37,466 bases of DNA, from contig JAEYEN010000079.1 in NCBI GenBank assembly GCA_023403375.1, forward strand, positions 1 through 37,466, read 5' to 3'. Source of the DNA: Bacillota bacterium (lineage in GTDB: Bacteria > Bacillota > Clostridia > Christensenellales > Borkfalkiaceae). A program made the position numbers and the translations under genes. Below, in pieces: positions 11,532 through 20,089 of the stretch; the first letter of the stretch is position 1, and each line of letters opens with the position of its first letter. The notes under the pieces are model-generated. The model saw nothing but the letters and a program-made list of their open reading frames with translations. It was not told where the DNA came from and did not search any database.

Positions 11532-12724
11532 GCGATAAGAAACCCCCAACCGATAATAAGATAAAGAATAAAGTAATAATTTTCGGTTGCGGCGAAAAAT
11601 TTGTTTATTACAGATATATGTTCGGCAAAATTCCAAACGACGGGGATACGATTTACGAATATGCCTGCAATAACCTTGCCGAATTTTTAAGCAAGCATAA
11701 ATTCTCACGTTTTTTACACCGAATAAATTTTTCCGAACGGCTTAAAAAGATTATCCCCTACCGCTTAAAAGCGCGCTGGGTAAAAAAGGAATTCAGAACA
11801 AAAATAGGCAAAAACGAAAGCGCGCTGTTTTTTGTGTTACAAAACAATCCGAGAGCAAGAGATAAAGAGTTTCTTCGCGCGCTTAAATATTGTTACAAAA
11901 ATTCCAAAACGGTTTTTTATATAACTAATCTTATAGAAACTCACCCCGAAGACATAGAGTATCTTAAAAACATTTACGACGAAGTGGCTTCTTTTTCCGA
12001 AAACGACGCCGCTGAATACAATTTTATTTACCGACCTTTCTGTTTCCCACACCCCACGGCAAAAATCATAAACGATAACCACGCCCACGGCGAGTATGTC
12101 CCCGATGAGCGCACTACTAACGAATACGTACGCAATAAATGCGCTCTCGGTGAGCACACCTTAGGCGAACTCGCCGAAAACCCCGCTATTTCGCTTGCGA
12201 AAGATAGCGGCAAAGAAAAATCTTTCGGCGACGTGTTCTTTTGCGGACAGAATAAAAATCGGGCGGAACTGATTTTGAGCATTGCAAAAAACTGTAACGA
12301 ACGCGGCTTAAAAGCAGACTTTTTTATAATAGACGAAAAGGCAGACATTATTAACGCGCGAATAAAAAAAGAAAACATAAGCGGCGTAACTTGCGTTAAC
12401 CATTTAATTCATTACGACGAAGTTTATAAACATATGCTCGCCGCAGATTGTTTTTTAGAATTGGTACCATTCGGAATAAAAGGCGCGTCTACCCTTCGGT
12501 TTATAGAAGCCGTTGCGCTGGGTAAAAAACTTTTGACAAATAATCATAAAGCGGTAGACAGTCCGCTCTATTCGCCCACGCAAACGCAAGTGTTTGAGAA
12601 TGCGGAAAACGTCGATTATACATGGCTTAAAATCCAAAAGGGAGAAAAAGAAAAATTTTGCAACCCCGATTGCGTTTCACCCGAAAGATTTTTTGCCGAA
12701 CTCCGCGCCGCAGTTTTTAAATAA
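11528..12724 (+). CDS. Putative GT-B-type glycosyltransferase
   Basis: A 398-residue protein whose start ATG overlaps the ispDF stop (ATGA). I do not recognise a named family. The N-terminal half opens with KVIIFGCGEKFVYYRYMF, and the C-terminal half (about 237-398) resembles the second Rossmann domain of GT-B glycosyltransferases: FFCGQNKNRAELI, a donor-site-like stretch with FGIKGASTLRFIEAVALGKK, then LLTNN. No signal peptide or membrane segment is evident. A 30-base in-frame tandem array (residues 182-211) lies near the domain boundary. Adding sugars to a surface polymer is a reasonable guess. Sequence alone does not give donor or acceptor. Confidence 0.6.
   Translation: MSDKKPPTDNKIKNKVIIFGCGEKFVYYRYMFGKIPNDGDTIYEYACNNLAEFLSKHKFSRFLHRINFSERLKKIIPYRLKARWVKKEFRTKIGKNESALFFVLQNNPRARDKEFLRALKYCYKNSKTVFYITNLIETHPEDIEYLKNIYDEVASFSENDAAEYNFIYRPFCFPHPTAKIINDNHAHGEYVPDERTTNEYVRNKCALGEHTLGELAENPAISLAKDSGKEKSFGDVFFCGQNKNRAELILSIAKNCNERGLKADFFIIDEKADIINARIKKENISGVTCVNHLIHYDEVYKHMLAADCFLELVPFGIKGASTLRFIEAVALGKKLLTNNHKAVDSPLYSPTQTQVFENAENVDYTWLKIQKGEKEKFCNPDCVSPERFFAELRAAVFK
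12071..12160 (+). repeat. Three 30-base in-frame tandem repeats
   Basis: Three consecutive 30-base units (12071-12100, 12101-12130, 12131-12160) inside the glycosyltransferase-like gene encode NDNHAHGEYV, PDERTTNEYV and RNKCALGEHT. The partial start of a fourth (LGELAENP) follows. The period is exact while the sequence has diverged. Confidence 0.6.
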
Positions 12725-12924
12725 CCTATGATTTATATCCAACTCTATTTATAAACAACTAATAATTCTCGAATAATCTATTTTTTCGGAACAAGTTTCC
12801 ATATGATTGCACTTTCAAGTAAACCACAATTTAATACCCCGTGTTTAATACCCGTGTTGTCAGACGAACCGAAAATAAGATAAACAACAAAGTAATAAAA
12901 CCAAAAAAAGAATATTAACAGTAA

Positions 12925-12960
12925 AAAAATCTTTTGCCGAATAAAAAGCAAAAGATTTTT
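12925..12960. terminator. Bidirectional terminator
   Basis: A 13-base perfect inverted repeat, AAAAATCTTTTGC and its complement, around a 10-base loop, flanked by A and T runs so that it works on both strands. It serves the convergent glycosyltransferase-like gene (plus) and the MBL-fold gene (minus). Confidence 0.85.
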
Positions 12961-12998
12961 ATTTTTACTAAAAGGTTTAAATAAATTACGGATAGCGG

Positions 12999-13760
12999 CT
13001 ACACTTTTATTTTCATTCCGTCGTAACACACTGTAAACCCGTCTTTTTTTGCAATTTCAACCTGTTTGTCGTATTCGGGGTTAAGCGTTACGGCAATATG
13101 CGTAAGATAAATTTTCGTATCGCCACCGATTATGCCAAACGTTTTATAAGACTTTGTTAAAAGGCGTATCATAGGCAAAGAGTTGTGTTCCGCAACTCTG
13201 TAATCGCCGATAACGTCGCCCACGGTTGCGTCTATTATTAGTGCGGAAAGATTTTTATTTTTTAAGTAATAATAGGTGTCGTAAAGTATCCAGGCGCCGT
13301 CCGTCGCGTAAAACACGCTTTTTCCCTCTTCTTCTATCAGATAATGAAAGGGGTGCGCCGTGTGATTAGCGTTAAGCGGAGTAAACTTTACCCCAAGAAC
13401 GGTAAAACTTTCTCCCACGGCTAACGGTCTTTTTATAACGCCTTTTACGTTTTCAAAACTTGCCGCTTTATTGTAATATACTTCTACGTTGCCCGCGTCG
13501 CTTACTATATTTTTAAGCGTTTCCATATCGAAATGGTCGCTGTGGAAGTGCGTTAAAACAATCGCTTTAATCTTTTTAACGTCCGCGCCCATTGCCATTA
13601 TGCTTTTATAAACGTGCGGGCCGCAATCAACCAGAATGCTGCCGTTTATCAGTATTGCGCTGCTTCTTCTAACGCTTTTATCGGTTAAACCGAAGCATAC
13701 GTCTTTACTTAGCGCAGGGTTAAAGTCCGCCGCGCCCGTTCCCAAAAACAAAATATCCAT
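12999..13760 (-). CDS. MBL-fold metal-dependent hydrolase (PhnP/RNase Z-like)
   Basis: Metallo-beta-lactamase-fold hydrolase of 253 residues. The signature THFHSDHFD gives His71, His73, Asp75 and His76. Later ligands are plausible at NANHTAHP (His), YATDGAW (Asp) and LTHIAV (His), enough for a two-zinc site. The opening MDILFLGTGAADFNP and overall length resemble PhnP-type phosphodiesterases and RNase Z relatives. There are no phn genes nearby and the RNase Z exosite is not evident, so the substrate is unknown. The ribosome binding site is AGGGGA. It stands alone between two terminators. Confidence 0.85.
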   Translation of the reverse strand: MDILFLGTGAADFNPALSKDVCFGLTDKSVRRSSAILINGSILVDCGPHVYKSIMAMGADVKKIKAIVLTHFHSDHFDMETLKNIVSDAGNVEVYYNKAASFENVKGVIKRPLAVGESFTVLGVKFTPLNANHTAHPFHYLIEEEGKSVFYATDGAWILYDTYYYLKNKNLSALIIDATVGDVIGDYRVAEHNSLPMIRLLTKSYKTFGIIGGDTKIYLTHIAVTLNPEYDKQVEIAKKDGFTVCYDGMKIKV

Positions 13761-13954
13761 TTTATCCCCTATATTCTGAAAATATCTTTATTCCGAAAGC
13801 ATCGTGGTTTTCCGTTGTTTATAAAACTATATAATTTATAAAACCATAAATCCGTATAATATGCGGTTCCGAATAATCAACAATTCCGAAAACTCTGTAA
13901 CCGTATAGTTTACGCACGACGGAACTTAAACCGATAAAACTCTCTTAAAAGCCA

Positions 13955-13980
13955 AAAGCCACTTATAATCAAGTGGCTTT
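13955..13980 (-). terminator. Terminator after rpmF
   Basis: A 10-base perfect stem, AAAGCCACTT and its complement, with a 6-base loop. On the minus strand it is followed by TTGGCTTTTAAG. It lies 23 bases beyond the rpmF stop. Confidence 0.75.
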
Positions 13981-14003
13981 AATGTCTTAATTTTTAATTT
14001 AGA

Positions 14004-14201
14004 TTAGTTTTTCTTTTCCTTAGCGGCGGTGTCTACAACCTGAACGCCGTTATAATAACCGCATTTGGGGCAAACCCTGTGAGCGGCTTTTAATTCGTGG
14101 CATTGAGGACATTCCGCGAGATTAGGAGCAGAAAGTTTAGAGTTGTTGGAGAATCTGGTGTTAGTTCTCATTTTAGACGTTTTACTTTTCTGAACAGCCA
14201 T
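14004..14201 (-). CDS. rpmF: 50S ribosomal protein L32
   Basis: Small zinc-ribbon protein of the large subunit, 65 residues, starting MAVQKSKTSKMRTNTRFSNN. Two Cys pairs (CPQC and CPKC) show the zinc-binding form rather than the cysteine-free paralogue made under zinc starvation. It begins 15 bases after the yceD stop, with an AAGGAAGG ribosome binding site. The yceD-rpmF pair is conserved across bacteria. Confidence 0.98.
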   Translation of the reverse strand: MAVQKSKTSKMRTNTRFSNNSKLSAPNLAECPQCHELKAAHRVCPKCGYYNGVQVVDTAAKEKKN

Positions 14202-14216
14202 TTTATTTTACCTTCC

Positions 14217-14657
14217 TTATTTTTCGCATTTGCATTCGCCGTCGTTAAGGTTTACGCCGCATCCTGCGCAAATACCCTTACAGTCTTCTTTGCATAAAAA
14301 ACTGACGGGAACGGTCATTAATATTTTATCGTCCACCATTTTGGAAAGATTTACCGTGTCGTTTACGACTTTGTAACTATCGGGGTCGGTTTCGTCGACT
14401 TCTTCTTTAAGTTCTGCGGTGAACGTTCTTTCGGTTTCCGCAAGACATCTGGTACATTCGCCTTTAAGAGTAAACTTTATCTCCGCGTCTATAAACGCGC
14501 TGTGTCTACCCGTCAGGTATACCTTTCCGTTCACGTAAATCGGCGGAACAATTTCCGTATCGGGCAGTCCTACTTCTTTATATTCGGGCAAATACTCGAA
14601 CGAAAAATCCTTTTCCGTTTTACCTTCTCTGCTTATTTTTCTGAAATCGATAATCAT
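14217..14657 (-). CDS. yceD: YceD/DUF177 23S rRNA accumulation protein
   Basis: DUF177 family protein of 146 residues. In E. coli and plants, family members are needed for normal 23S rRNA accumulation. The hallmark GECTRCLAETERTF (CxxC) lies mid-protein. The C terminus has a further Cys-rich set (CKEDCKGICAGCGVNLND), the version usual in Bacillota and likely to bind a metal. It is immediately upstream of rpmF, its usual partner. The gene has its own consensus promoter, with a leader of only about 15 bases and a weak ribosome binding site. Confidence 0.93.
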   Translation of the reverse strand: MIIDFRKISREGKTEKDFSFEYLPEYKEVGLPDTEIVPPIYVNGKVYLTGRHSAFIDAEIKFTLKGECTRCLAETERTFTAELKEEVDETDPDSYKVVNDTVNLSKMVDDKILMTVPVSFLCKEDCKGICAGCGVNLNDGECKCEK

Positions 14658-14679
14658 AATCTTTCAAAAATGCTTAACA

Positions 14680-14708
14680 AGTATATACTATTTATTTTTA
14701 CTTGTCAA
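14680..14708 (-). promoter_or_regulatory. Promoter for yceD-rpmF
   Basis: Minus strand TTGACA (14703-14708), a 17-base spacer, TATACT (14680-14685). Predicted start is about 15 bases before the yceD ATG. It allows yceD-rpmF to be expressed independently of ackA. Confidence 0.85.
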
Positions 14709-14799
14709 CTTATTTTTTTGCTTTCTGAACGCTTTTTACGGTTTATACGCCGAAAAATCGCTTTTTATATCTCTTTACTTATCTCTTTTTATAACTCTT

Positions 14800-15990
14800 T
14801 TATAAAGCGAGCGCTTTTGTTTCTCTCGCGATAGAGAGTTCTTCGTTAGTGGGAAGAACTATAATCTTAACCTTGCTGTCTTCCGTATTCAGGAAAGCGG
14901 TGCCGTTAGCGTAAGCATAGTTCTTTTCGTTATCGAACGAAGCGCCGCAGAATTCCATATTTTCCATAACGAGTTTTCTGACCAACGGAGAATGTTCGCC
15001 TATTCCGCCCGTAAACACTATTGCGTCCACGCCGCCCAAAGCCGCGATATAACTTCCGACGTATTTTTTAACTCTGTACGCAACCATTTCAATCGCAAGT
15101 TTCGCCCTTTCGTCGCCCTTTGACGCCGCGTCGGTCAAATCTCTCATATCGCTGCTCTTGCCGCTGATTCCCAGCATACCGCATTTTTTGTTGAGATAGT
15201 TAACCACTTCTTCGGGTTTCAAGCCTACCTTCACTCTCAGATAGTCAACCGCCGCGGGGTCTATATCGCCCGAACGGGTACCCATAACAAGCCCTTCCAA
15301 CGGCGTAAAGCCCATAGACGTATCTATACATTTTCCGTCTTTAACGGCGGAAATGGAAGAGCCGTTGCCAAGGTGGCATACGATGATTTTGGAATTTTCT
15401 TTATTTAAAAGTTTTATCGTTTCTTCGCTTACGAATTTATGAGAAGTGCCGTGGAATCCGTATTTTCTTATTTTATACTGTTCGTACACTTCGTAAGGGA
15501 TACCGTACATATACGCCTTTGCCGGCATTGTGGAATGGAAAGTGGTGTCGAAAACGGCAACCATAGGAACGCCTTTCATAACTTCTCTGCAACTCTTTAT
15601 GCAAGCGATGTTGCCGGGCATGTGAAGGGGGCCTAATTCCGCGTTCTTTTCGCAGATTTTTATAACTTCGTCCGTAATGACAACCGACTGTTTGAAATCT
15701 TCGCCCGAATGAAGCACTCTGTGCCCTACCGCGCCTATCTCGTCCATAGATTTAAGCGCGCCTTTTTCGGGGTCCAGCATTGCTTTGAGTACAAGTTCCA
15801 TCGCTTCTTTATGGGTGGGCATGTCCTGTTTTATAAGGGTTTCTCTTCCGTCGAAAGTTTTTTGCGTAAGTTGACTTCCGCTGAACGTTATTCTTTCGCA
15901 AATACCTTTAAGAACAACGCTTTCGTCCGCCATATCGATAAGTTGATATTTAAGAGAAGAACTGCCTGCGTTTATAACTAAAATTTTCAT
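14800..15990 (-). CDS. ackA: Acetate kinase
   Basis: Transfers the phosphoryl group of acetyl phosphate to ADP, giving acetate and ATP, the last step of the Pta-AckA fermentation route. It is 396 residues, the family norm. The N-terminal signature MKILVINAGSSSLKYQ, the catalytic KYGFHGTSHKFV, the GNGSS phosphate loop (CHLGNGSSI) and the C-terminal FTGGIGEHSP are intact. The ribosome binding site is AAGGAAAA. It lies 156 bases downstream of pta, and the spacer contains a tandem array. yceD and rpmF follow, a common arrangement in Bacillota. Confidence 0.99.
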   Translation of the reverse strand: MKILVINAGSSSLKYQLIDMADESVVLKGICERITFSGSQLTQKTFDGRETLIKQDMPTHKEAMELVLKAMLDPEKGALKSMDEIGAVGHRVLHSGEDFKQSVVITDEVIKICEKNAELGPLHMPGNIACIKSCREVMKGVPMVAVFDTTFHSTMPAKAYMYGIPYEVYEQYKIRKYGFHGTSHKFVSEETIKLLNKENSKIIVCHLGNGSSISAVKDGKCIDTSMGFTPLEGLVMGTRSGDIDPAAVDYLRVKVGLKPEEVVNYLNKKCGMLGISGKSSDMRDLTDAASKGDERAKLAIEMVAYRVKKYVGSYIAALGGVDAIVFTGGIGEHSPLVRKLVMENMEFCGASFDNEKNYAYANGTAFLNTEDSKVKIIVLPTNEELSIARETKALAL

Positions 15991-16043
15991 AGATTAACGT
16001 TTTCCTTACTTTACTTGTTTTTATTTTCTGAATTTGATTTTAT

Positions 16044-16124
16044 CTGCGCCGTTTTTGTTTTTAATCGTGTCGTCTTTGTTTTTAATTACGCCGTTTTTAA
16101 TTTCAATTGCGCCGATATTTTAAT
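16044..16124. repeat. Degenerate ~21-base tandem array between pta and ackA
   Basis: Four imperfect units of 22, 21, 21 and 17 bases, each with a core like GCCGTTTTT and ending in TTTTAAT or TTTCAAT. They fill half of the pta-ackA spacer. Confidence 0.6.
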
Positions 16125-16146
16125 AAAACCATTATTTTTCGTCTGA

Positions 16147-17184
16147 TTATTTTGCTTGAAGCGCGGTGATAGCGATAACCGCCACAACGTCGTCTGCCGA
16201 GCAGCCGCGCGACAAATCGTTGATGGGTTTTGCAAAGCCCTGACAAATAGGACCGAGCGCCATAAATCCGCCGAAACGCTGAGCGATTTTATATCCGATG
16301 TTACCAGCGTTGATGTTGGGGAAAACAAATACGTTCGCTTTGCCCGCAACCGAAGAGTCGGGCGCTTTAATCGCCGCAACCGAGGGGGCTACCGCAGCGT
16401 CAAACTGGAATTCGCCGTCTAATTTAAGGTCGGGACGAGCGGCTTTCGCAATGGCGGTCGCTTCCTGCATTTTGGGAACGGACTTAAAGAACTTATCGTC
16501 GTTGCCGGAACCTTTCGTGGAGAAAGAAAGCATAGCGATTCTCGGTTCTATCCCCGCAATGTTTTTAGCCGATTCCGCAGTGGAGATGGCGATGTCCGCT
16601 ATCTGTTTCGCGTCGGGTTCTATATTGATAGCGCAATCCGCGAAAACCGCAACGCCGTCGGGTGCGTATTTGCAACCGCCGTCGGGCGCAATCATAATAA
16701 AGCAAGAAGAAACCGTGTCTATTCCGGGCGCGGTTTTTATTACTTGAAGTCCCGGTCTTAAAGTGTTGGCGGTAGAATGACAAGCGCCGGAAACGAGTCC
16801 GTCCACGTCGCCCGCTTTAAGCATTAAAGCGCCGTACATGGTGTAATCTTTAAGAATAGCCGCTTTTGCCGCCGCAACGTCGGGATATTCGGGAAGGTTG
16901 GTTTTTCTGTTAATCTTACCTTCTCTCGCCTTATACAAAATTTCCGCATACTTGTCGGTATTTTCGTCGGTAACGGGGTTTACGATTTTAACTCCGCAAA
17001 GATTTACGTCCGCATTGTCCTTTTTGATTTTATCGGGGTCGCCGAGCAAAACGACGTTTGCAAGTTTATCGTTTGCGGCTTCTCCCGCGGCTTTAACCAC
17101 ACGCGCGTCTTCACCTTCGGGAAGAACGATGGTTTTGTTAAGTTTTTTCGCTTCTTCTTTAATTTGCTCCAAAAGTCCTGCCAT
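16147..17184 (-). CDS. pta: Phosphate acetyltransferase
   Basis: Converts acetyl-CoA and phosphate to acetyl phosphate and CoA, feeding AckA. It is the short 345-residue PTA_PTB-domain form, without the N-terminal DRTGG/CobB-like regulatory domains of the E. coli enzyme. Conserved stretches include TIVLPEGEDARV (18-29), DGLVSGACHSTANTLRP and the C-terminal VFPNINAGNIGYKIAQR. A strong AAAGGAGCGG ribosome binding site precedes the ATG. It is divergent from tmcAL, and the 142-base spacer between them is AT-rich. I could not pick a convincing promoter there. Confidence 0.98.
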   Translation of the reverse strand: MAGLLEQIKEEAKKLNKTIVLPEGEDARVVKAAGEAANDKLANVVLLGDPDKIKKDNADVNLCGVKIVNPVTDENTDKYAEILYKAREGKINRKTNLPEYPDVAAAKAAILKDYTMYGALMLKAGDVDGLVSGACHSTANTLRPGLQVIKTAPGIDTVSSCFIMIAPDGGCKYAPDGVAVFADCAINIEPDAKQIADIAISTAESAKNIAGIEPRIAMLSFSTKGSGNDDKFFKSVPKMQEATAIAKAARPDLKLDGEFQFDAAVAPSVAAIKAPDSSVAGKANVFVFPNINAGNIGYKIAQRFGGFMALGPICQGFAKPINDLSRGCSADDVVAVIAITALQAK

Positions 17185-17326
17185 AAAATTCCGCTCCTTT
17201 CAATTATTTTAAAATGTTTGAAAAAAAATAAATTTTGGTGTAAAATATATTTAAACAACTTACTTATTTATTTTACAACATTTAACGTAAAAAGTAAATT
17301 GTTAATTAAAAGTTTTAGGGTTTTTT

Positions 17327-18496
17327 ATGAAAATTTACGCAACCGTTGCAGAATACAACCCCTTACATCTCGGGCACTTAAAGCATATCGAATATATGAA
17401 AAACGTTTTGCACGCCGATAAAATTATCGTTTTAATGAGCGGTAACTTTACGCAGCGCGGCGAACCTGCCGTTCTTAACAAATACAAACGCGCAAAACAG
17501 GCGGTAATCGCCGGCGCGGATTTGGTTATAGAACTCCCCACCGTGTTCGCCACCGCGAATGCCGAAACCTTTGCCAGCGGCGCGATAAACGTTTTATACG
17601 GTTTAGGCGTGGCGGACGGGTTGTGTTTCGGCGTGGAAAGCGGCGAAAAACAGGACTATATCTCGCTTGCATACGCTATGAACAACGAAAGCAAAGAGTT
17701 CAAAAAGGCGCTTAAAGAACGGCTTAATCTTGGCGAAGGGTTTGCCAAAGCGCGGTTTGAAGCGGTTAAAAGTCTTGGCGGCGAATACGACGAGAGCCTT
17801 ATTTCTTCCCCCAACAACATTCTGGGATTAGAATATACCAAAGCGCTTCTTAAAAAAGACACGCTAATAGATATTTTCCCTATGAAAAGAGAGGGCGACC
17901 ATAACGACGTAACCCTTAAAAGGGGCGTAACCAGCGCAACGAGCATACGGAACGTTATAAAAACCGCACGGCTTAAAAAACTTAAAAAGTGCTTGCCGTC
18001 TTACGTCTATCAGGACCTTACGCCCTATCCGTTTGCGTTCGACAAGATGATTATGACAAAACTTATAACGGAGCCGACGGAGAATATCAAGGAAATCTCC
18101 GATTGCACCGAAGGGCTTGAAAATCGCATAAAAGCGCTTTCCAAAGACAACCGCACCGTAGACCAACTCGTGGCCCGCGCTTCCACTAAACGATACACCG
18201 CCGCAAGAATCAGGCGAATACTCGTTTCCAATCTTTTGGGAATAACGGACGATTTGGTAAAAGATTGCCTTAACAGTAATTTATATGCGAAAGTGCTTGC
18301 CGTTTCCAAAGACGATAAAGACCTGATTGCCGAAATATCCAAAAAAGGCACCATTCTGCTTATCACGAGAAAAAGCGACGCGGACGCGCTTAAAAAAACC
18401 GCCGCCGCTTGTTTTGAAAAGGACGTTTTGGCAAACGAACTTTATAACCTTGCCGCAGACGAAAAAGAAAACGAATATCTGATGCTTAAAGTATAG
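17327..18496 (+). CDS. tmcAL: tRNA(Met) cytidine acetate ligase TmcAL (YlbM)
   Basis: Forms N4-acetylcytidine at the wobble position (C34) of elongator tRNA(Met), activating free acetate with ATP. The 389-residue protein begins ATVAEYNPLHLGHLKHI, giving the HxGH nucleotidyltransferase motif at His14-His17, and continues with VLMSGNFTQRGEPAVLNKYKRA, the HIGH-motif-3 region typical of YlbM. A second motif, SATSIRN, is present. The ribosome binding site is AGGG, six bases before the ATG. It diverges from pta-ackA, whose end product, acetate, is its substrate. Neighbourhood with ackA is common in Bacillota. Confidence 0.95.
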   Translation: MKIYATVAEYNPLHLGHLKHIEYMKNVLHADKIIVLMSGNFTQRGEPAVLNKYKRAKQAVIAGADLVIELPTVFATANAETFASGAINVLYGLGVADGLCFGVESGEKQDYISLAYAMNNESKEFKKALKERLNLGEGFAKARFEAVKSLGGEYDESLISSPNNILGLEYTKALLKKDTLIDIFPMKREGDHNDVTLKRGVTSATSIRNVIKTARLKKLKKCLPSYVYQDLTPYPFAFDKMIMTKLITEPTENIKEISDCTEGLENRIKALSKDNRTVDQLVARASTKRYTAARIRRILVSNLLGITDDLVKDCLNSNLYAKVLAVSKDDKDLIAEISKKGTILLITRKSDADALKKTAAACFEKDVLANELYNLAADEKENEYLMLKV

Positions 18497-18499
18497 CAA

Positions 18500-18600
18500 C
18501 GAATTTTTTGCGCTCAGAGCGTAGCGTTATATAGAAAAACAGAGCCGCAAGGCACAAATCCTGCGGCGCACAACAAAGATTTAAGCGTGCGACAGTTTTT
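18500..18600 (+). other. Inverted-repeat-rich 3' region of tmcAL
   Basis: Between the tmcAL stop and its terminator lie nested inverted repeats: CGCTC/GAGCG, and GCCGCA/TGCGGC with AGG/CC extending it. It also carries GTGC-type complements. It encodes nothing visible and may be an extra RNA fold or a dispersed repeat. Only one copy occurs in this window. Confidence 0.35.
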
Positions 18601-18610
18601 TGCACATAAC

Positions 18611-18644
18611 AAAACTCCCCGTTTCTTTCGGAACGGGGAGTTTT
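18611..18644. terminator. Bidirectional terminator between tmcAL and gdhA
   Basis: A GC-rich stem (AAAACTCCCCGTT and complement, extended by a G-T and a C-G pair to 15 pairs) around a TTTC loop, followed by TTTTTT on the plus strand and TTTTG on the minus strand. It serves two convergent genes. The plus direction is the stronger. Confidence 0.9.
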
Positions 18645-18691
18645 TTACGTTTTATAATTACGTTATGATAATGCGGTTTATCGGCAGGTTA

Positions 18692-20038
18692 TTAAACGTT
18701 ACCCTGCGCTTTCATCGCTTCCGCAACTTTTATAAAGCCGGCGATGTTCGCGCCTGCCATATAGTTGCCGGGCATACCGTATTTTTTAGCGTTTTCGTCG
18801 CACGCTTTGAATATGCTTATCATAATGTTATGAAGTTTTTCGTCAACTTCTTCAAACGACCAGGAAAGTCTTATAGAGTTCTGGCTCATTTCCAAGCCGC
18901 TGGTAGCAACGCCGCCTGCGTTTGCCGCTTTTGCGGGTCCGTAAAGAATACCGTTTGCAAGATAGGTGTCGATTGCTTCGGGAGTAGACGGCATGTTCGC
19001 GCCTTCGGAAACAACTTTACAACCGTTCTTAACCAAAATCTTAGCGGATTCTCCGTCGATTTCGTTCTGGGTAGCGCAAGGAAGCGCGATGTCGCAGGGA
19101 ATAGTCCAAATTCCTTTGCAACCTTCGTGATATTCCGCGTCTTTTCTGACTGCGACGTATTCTTTAATTCTGCCGCGTCTTACTTCTTTAATATCTTTAA
19201 CAAGGTCAAGGTCTATGCCGTTTTTGTCGTAAATATAGCCGTTGCTGTCCGACATAGCGACGACTTTCGCGCCGTATTCGGTCGCTTTCTGACAAGCGTA
19301 GATAGCAACGTTGCCCGAACCGGAAACAAGAACGGTTTTGCCTTCGAAAGAAGTGCCGTTCGCTTTAAGCATTTCGTTGGTGAAGTAGCAAAGACCAAAG
19401 CCCGTCGCTTCCGTTCTCGCAAGACTTCCGCCGTAAGGAATTCCTTTACCGGTCAGAACGCCGACCCATTCGTTTCTGATTCTCTTATACTGACCGAACA
19501 TAAAACCTATTTCTCTTCCGCCGGTACCGATATCGCCTGCGGGTACGTCGCAATCGGCGCCGATATATTTGCAAAGTTCGGTCATGAAGCTCTGGCAGAA
19601 TCTCATAATTTCAGCGTCGGACTTGCCTTTGGGGTCAAAGTCGGAGCCGCCTTTCGCACCGCCCATAGGCAGTGTGGTAAGGCTGTTTTTGAATACCTGT
19701 TCAAAGCCAAGGAATTTGATGATTCCGAGATTTACGGACGGGTGAAGTCTGATACCTCCCTTATAAGGTCCGATAGCAGAGTTGAACTGTACGCGGTAAC
19801 CACGGTTAACCTGTACTTTGCCGTTGTCGTCTACCCACGGAACTCTGAACATAATCTGTCTTTCGGGTTCGACGATTCTTTCCAGAACGCCTGCTTCCAC
19901 AAGGTCGGGGCGCTGTTCGATAACGGGTTCTAACGTAGAGAATACTTCCGTAACCGCCTGAATGAATTCGGGTTCGTTAGGATTTCTCTTTTTGGTTCTT
20001 TCCAAAAGGTCTAAAAGATACACGTTCTTTATAGCCAT
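18692..20038 (-). CDS. gdhA: NADP-type glutamate dehydrogenase
   Basis: Reductive amination of 2-oxoglutarate to glutamate (ammonium assimilation), hexameric subfamily I. I chose the ATG at 20038 (MAIKNVYLLD, 448 residues), because a GGAGG ribosome binding site lies just upstream; the frame stays open another 18 codons. Length matches E. coli GdhA (447). Active-site lysines are Lys93 (GPYKGGIR), Lys117 and Lys129 (PMGGAKGGSDFDP). The dinucleotide fold begins TVLVSGSGNVAIYA; the coenzyme choice is inferred from family resemblance. It stands alone with its own promoter and terminator. Confidence 0.97.
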   Translation of the reverse strand: MAIKNVYLLDLLERTKKRNPNEPEFIQAVTEVFSTLEPVIEQRPDLVEAGVLERIVEPERQIMFRVPWVDDNGKVQVNRGYRVQFNSAIGPYKGGIRLHPSVNLGIIKFLGFEQVFKNSLTTLPMGGAKGGSDFDPKGKSDAEIMRFCQSFMTELCKYIGADCDVPAGDIGTGGREIGFMFGQYKRIRNEWVGVLTGKGIPYGGSLARTEATGFGLCYFTNEMLKANGTSFEGKTVLVSGSGNVAIYACQKATEYGAKVVAMSDSNGYIYDKNGIDLDLVKDIKEVRRGRIKEYVAVRKDAEYHEGCKGIWTIPCDIALPCATQNEIDGESAKILVKNGCKVVSEGANMPSTPEAIDTYLANGILYGPAKAANAGGVATSGLEMSQNSIRLSWSFEEVDEKLHNIMISIFKACDENAKKYGMPGNYMAGANIAGFIKVAEAMKAQGNV

Positions 20039-20080
20039 AAAAATTTTTCCTCCATTGTTTTTAACAATTTTTACGTAAAA

Positions 20081-20089
20081 AGTATAACA
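20081..20089 (-). promoter_or_regulatory. Extended -10 promoter for gdhA
   Basis: Minus strand TGTTATACT, a TGn-extended -10 box (TATACT at 20081-20086). No good -35 box is present 16-18 bases upstream, so an activator or the TG extension may compensate. Confidence 0.5.

Noticed and set aside
12778..13029. 83-codon minus-strand frame after the MBL-fold gene
   Set aside because: It overlaps the MBL-fold gene end and runs through a clear terminator hairpin; its hydrophobic run comes from the A/T-rich stem.
18587..19933. 448-codon open frame on the plus strand
   Set aside because: It is antisense to gdhA, whose protein is unmistakable; the translation is a Phe/Arg-rich, family-less sequence produced by the codon bias of the real gene.
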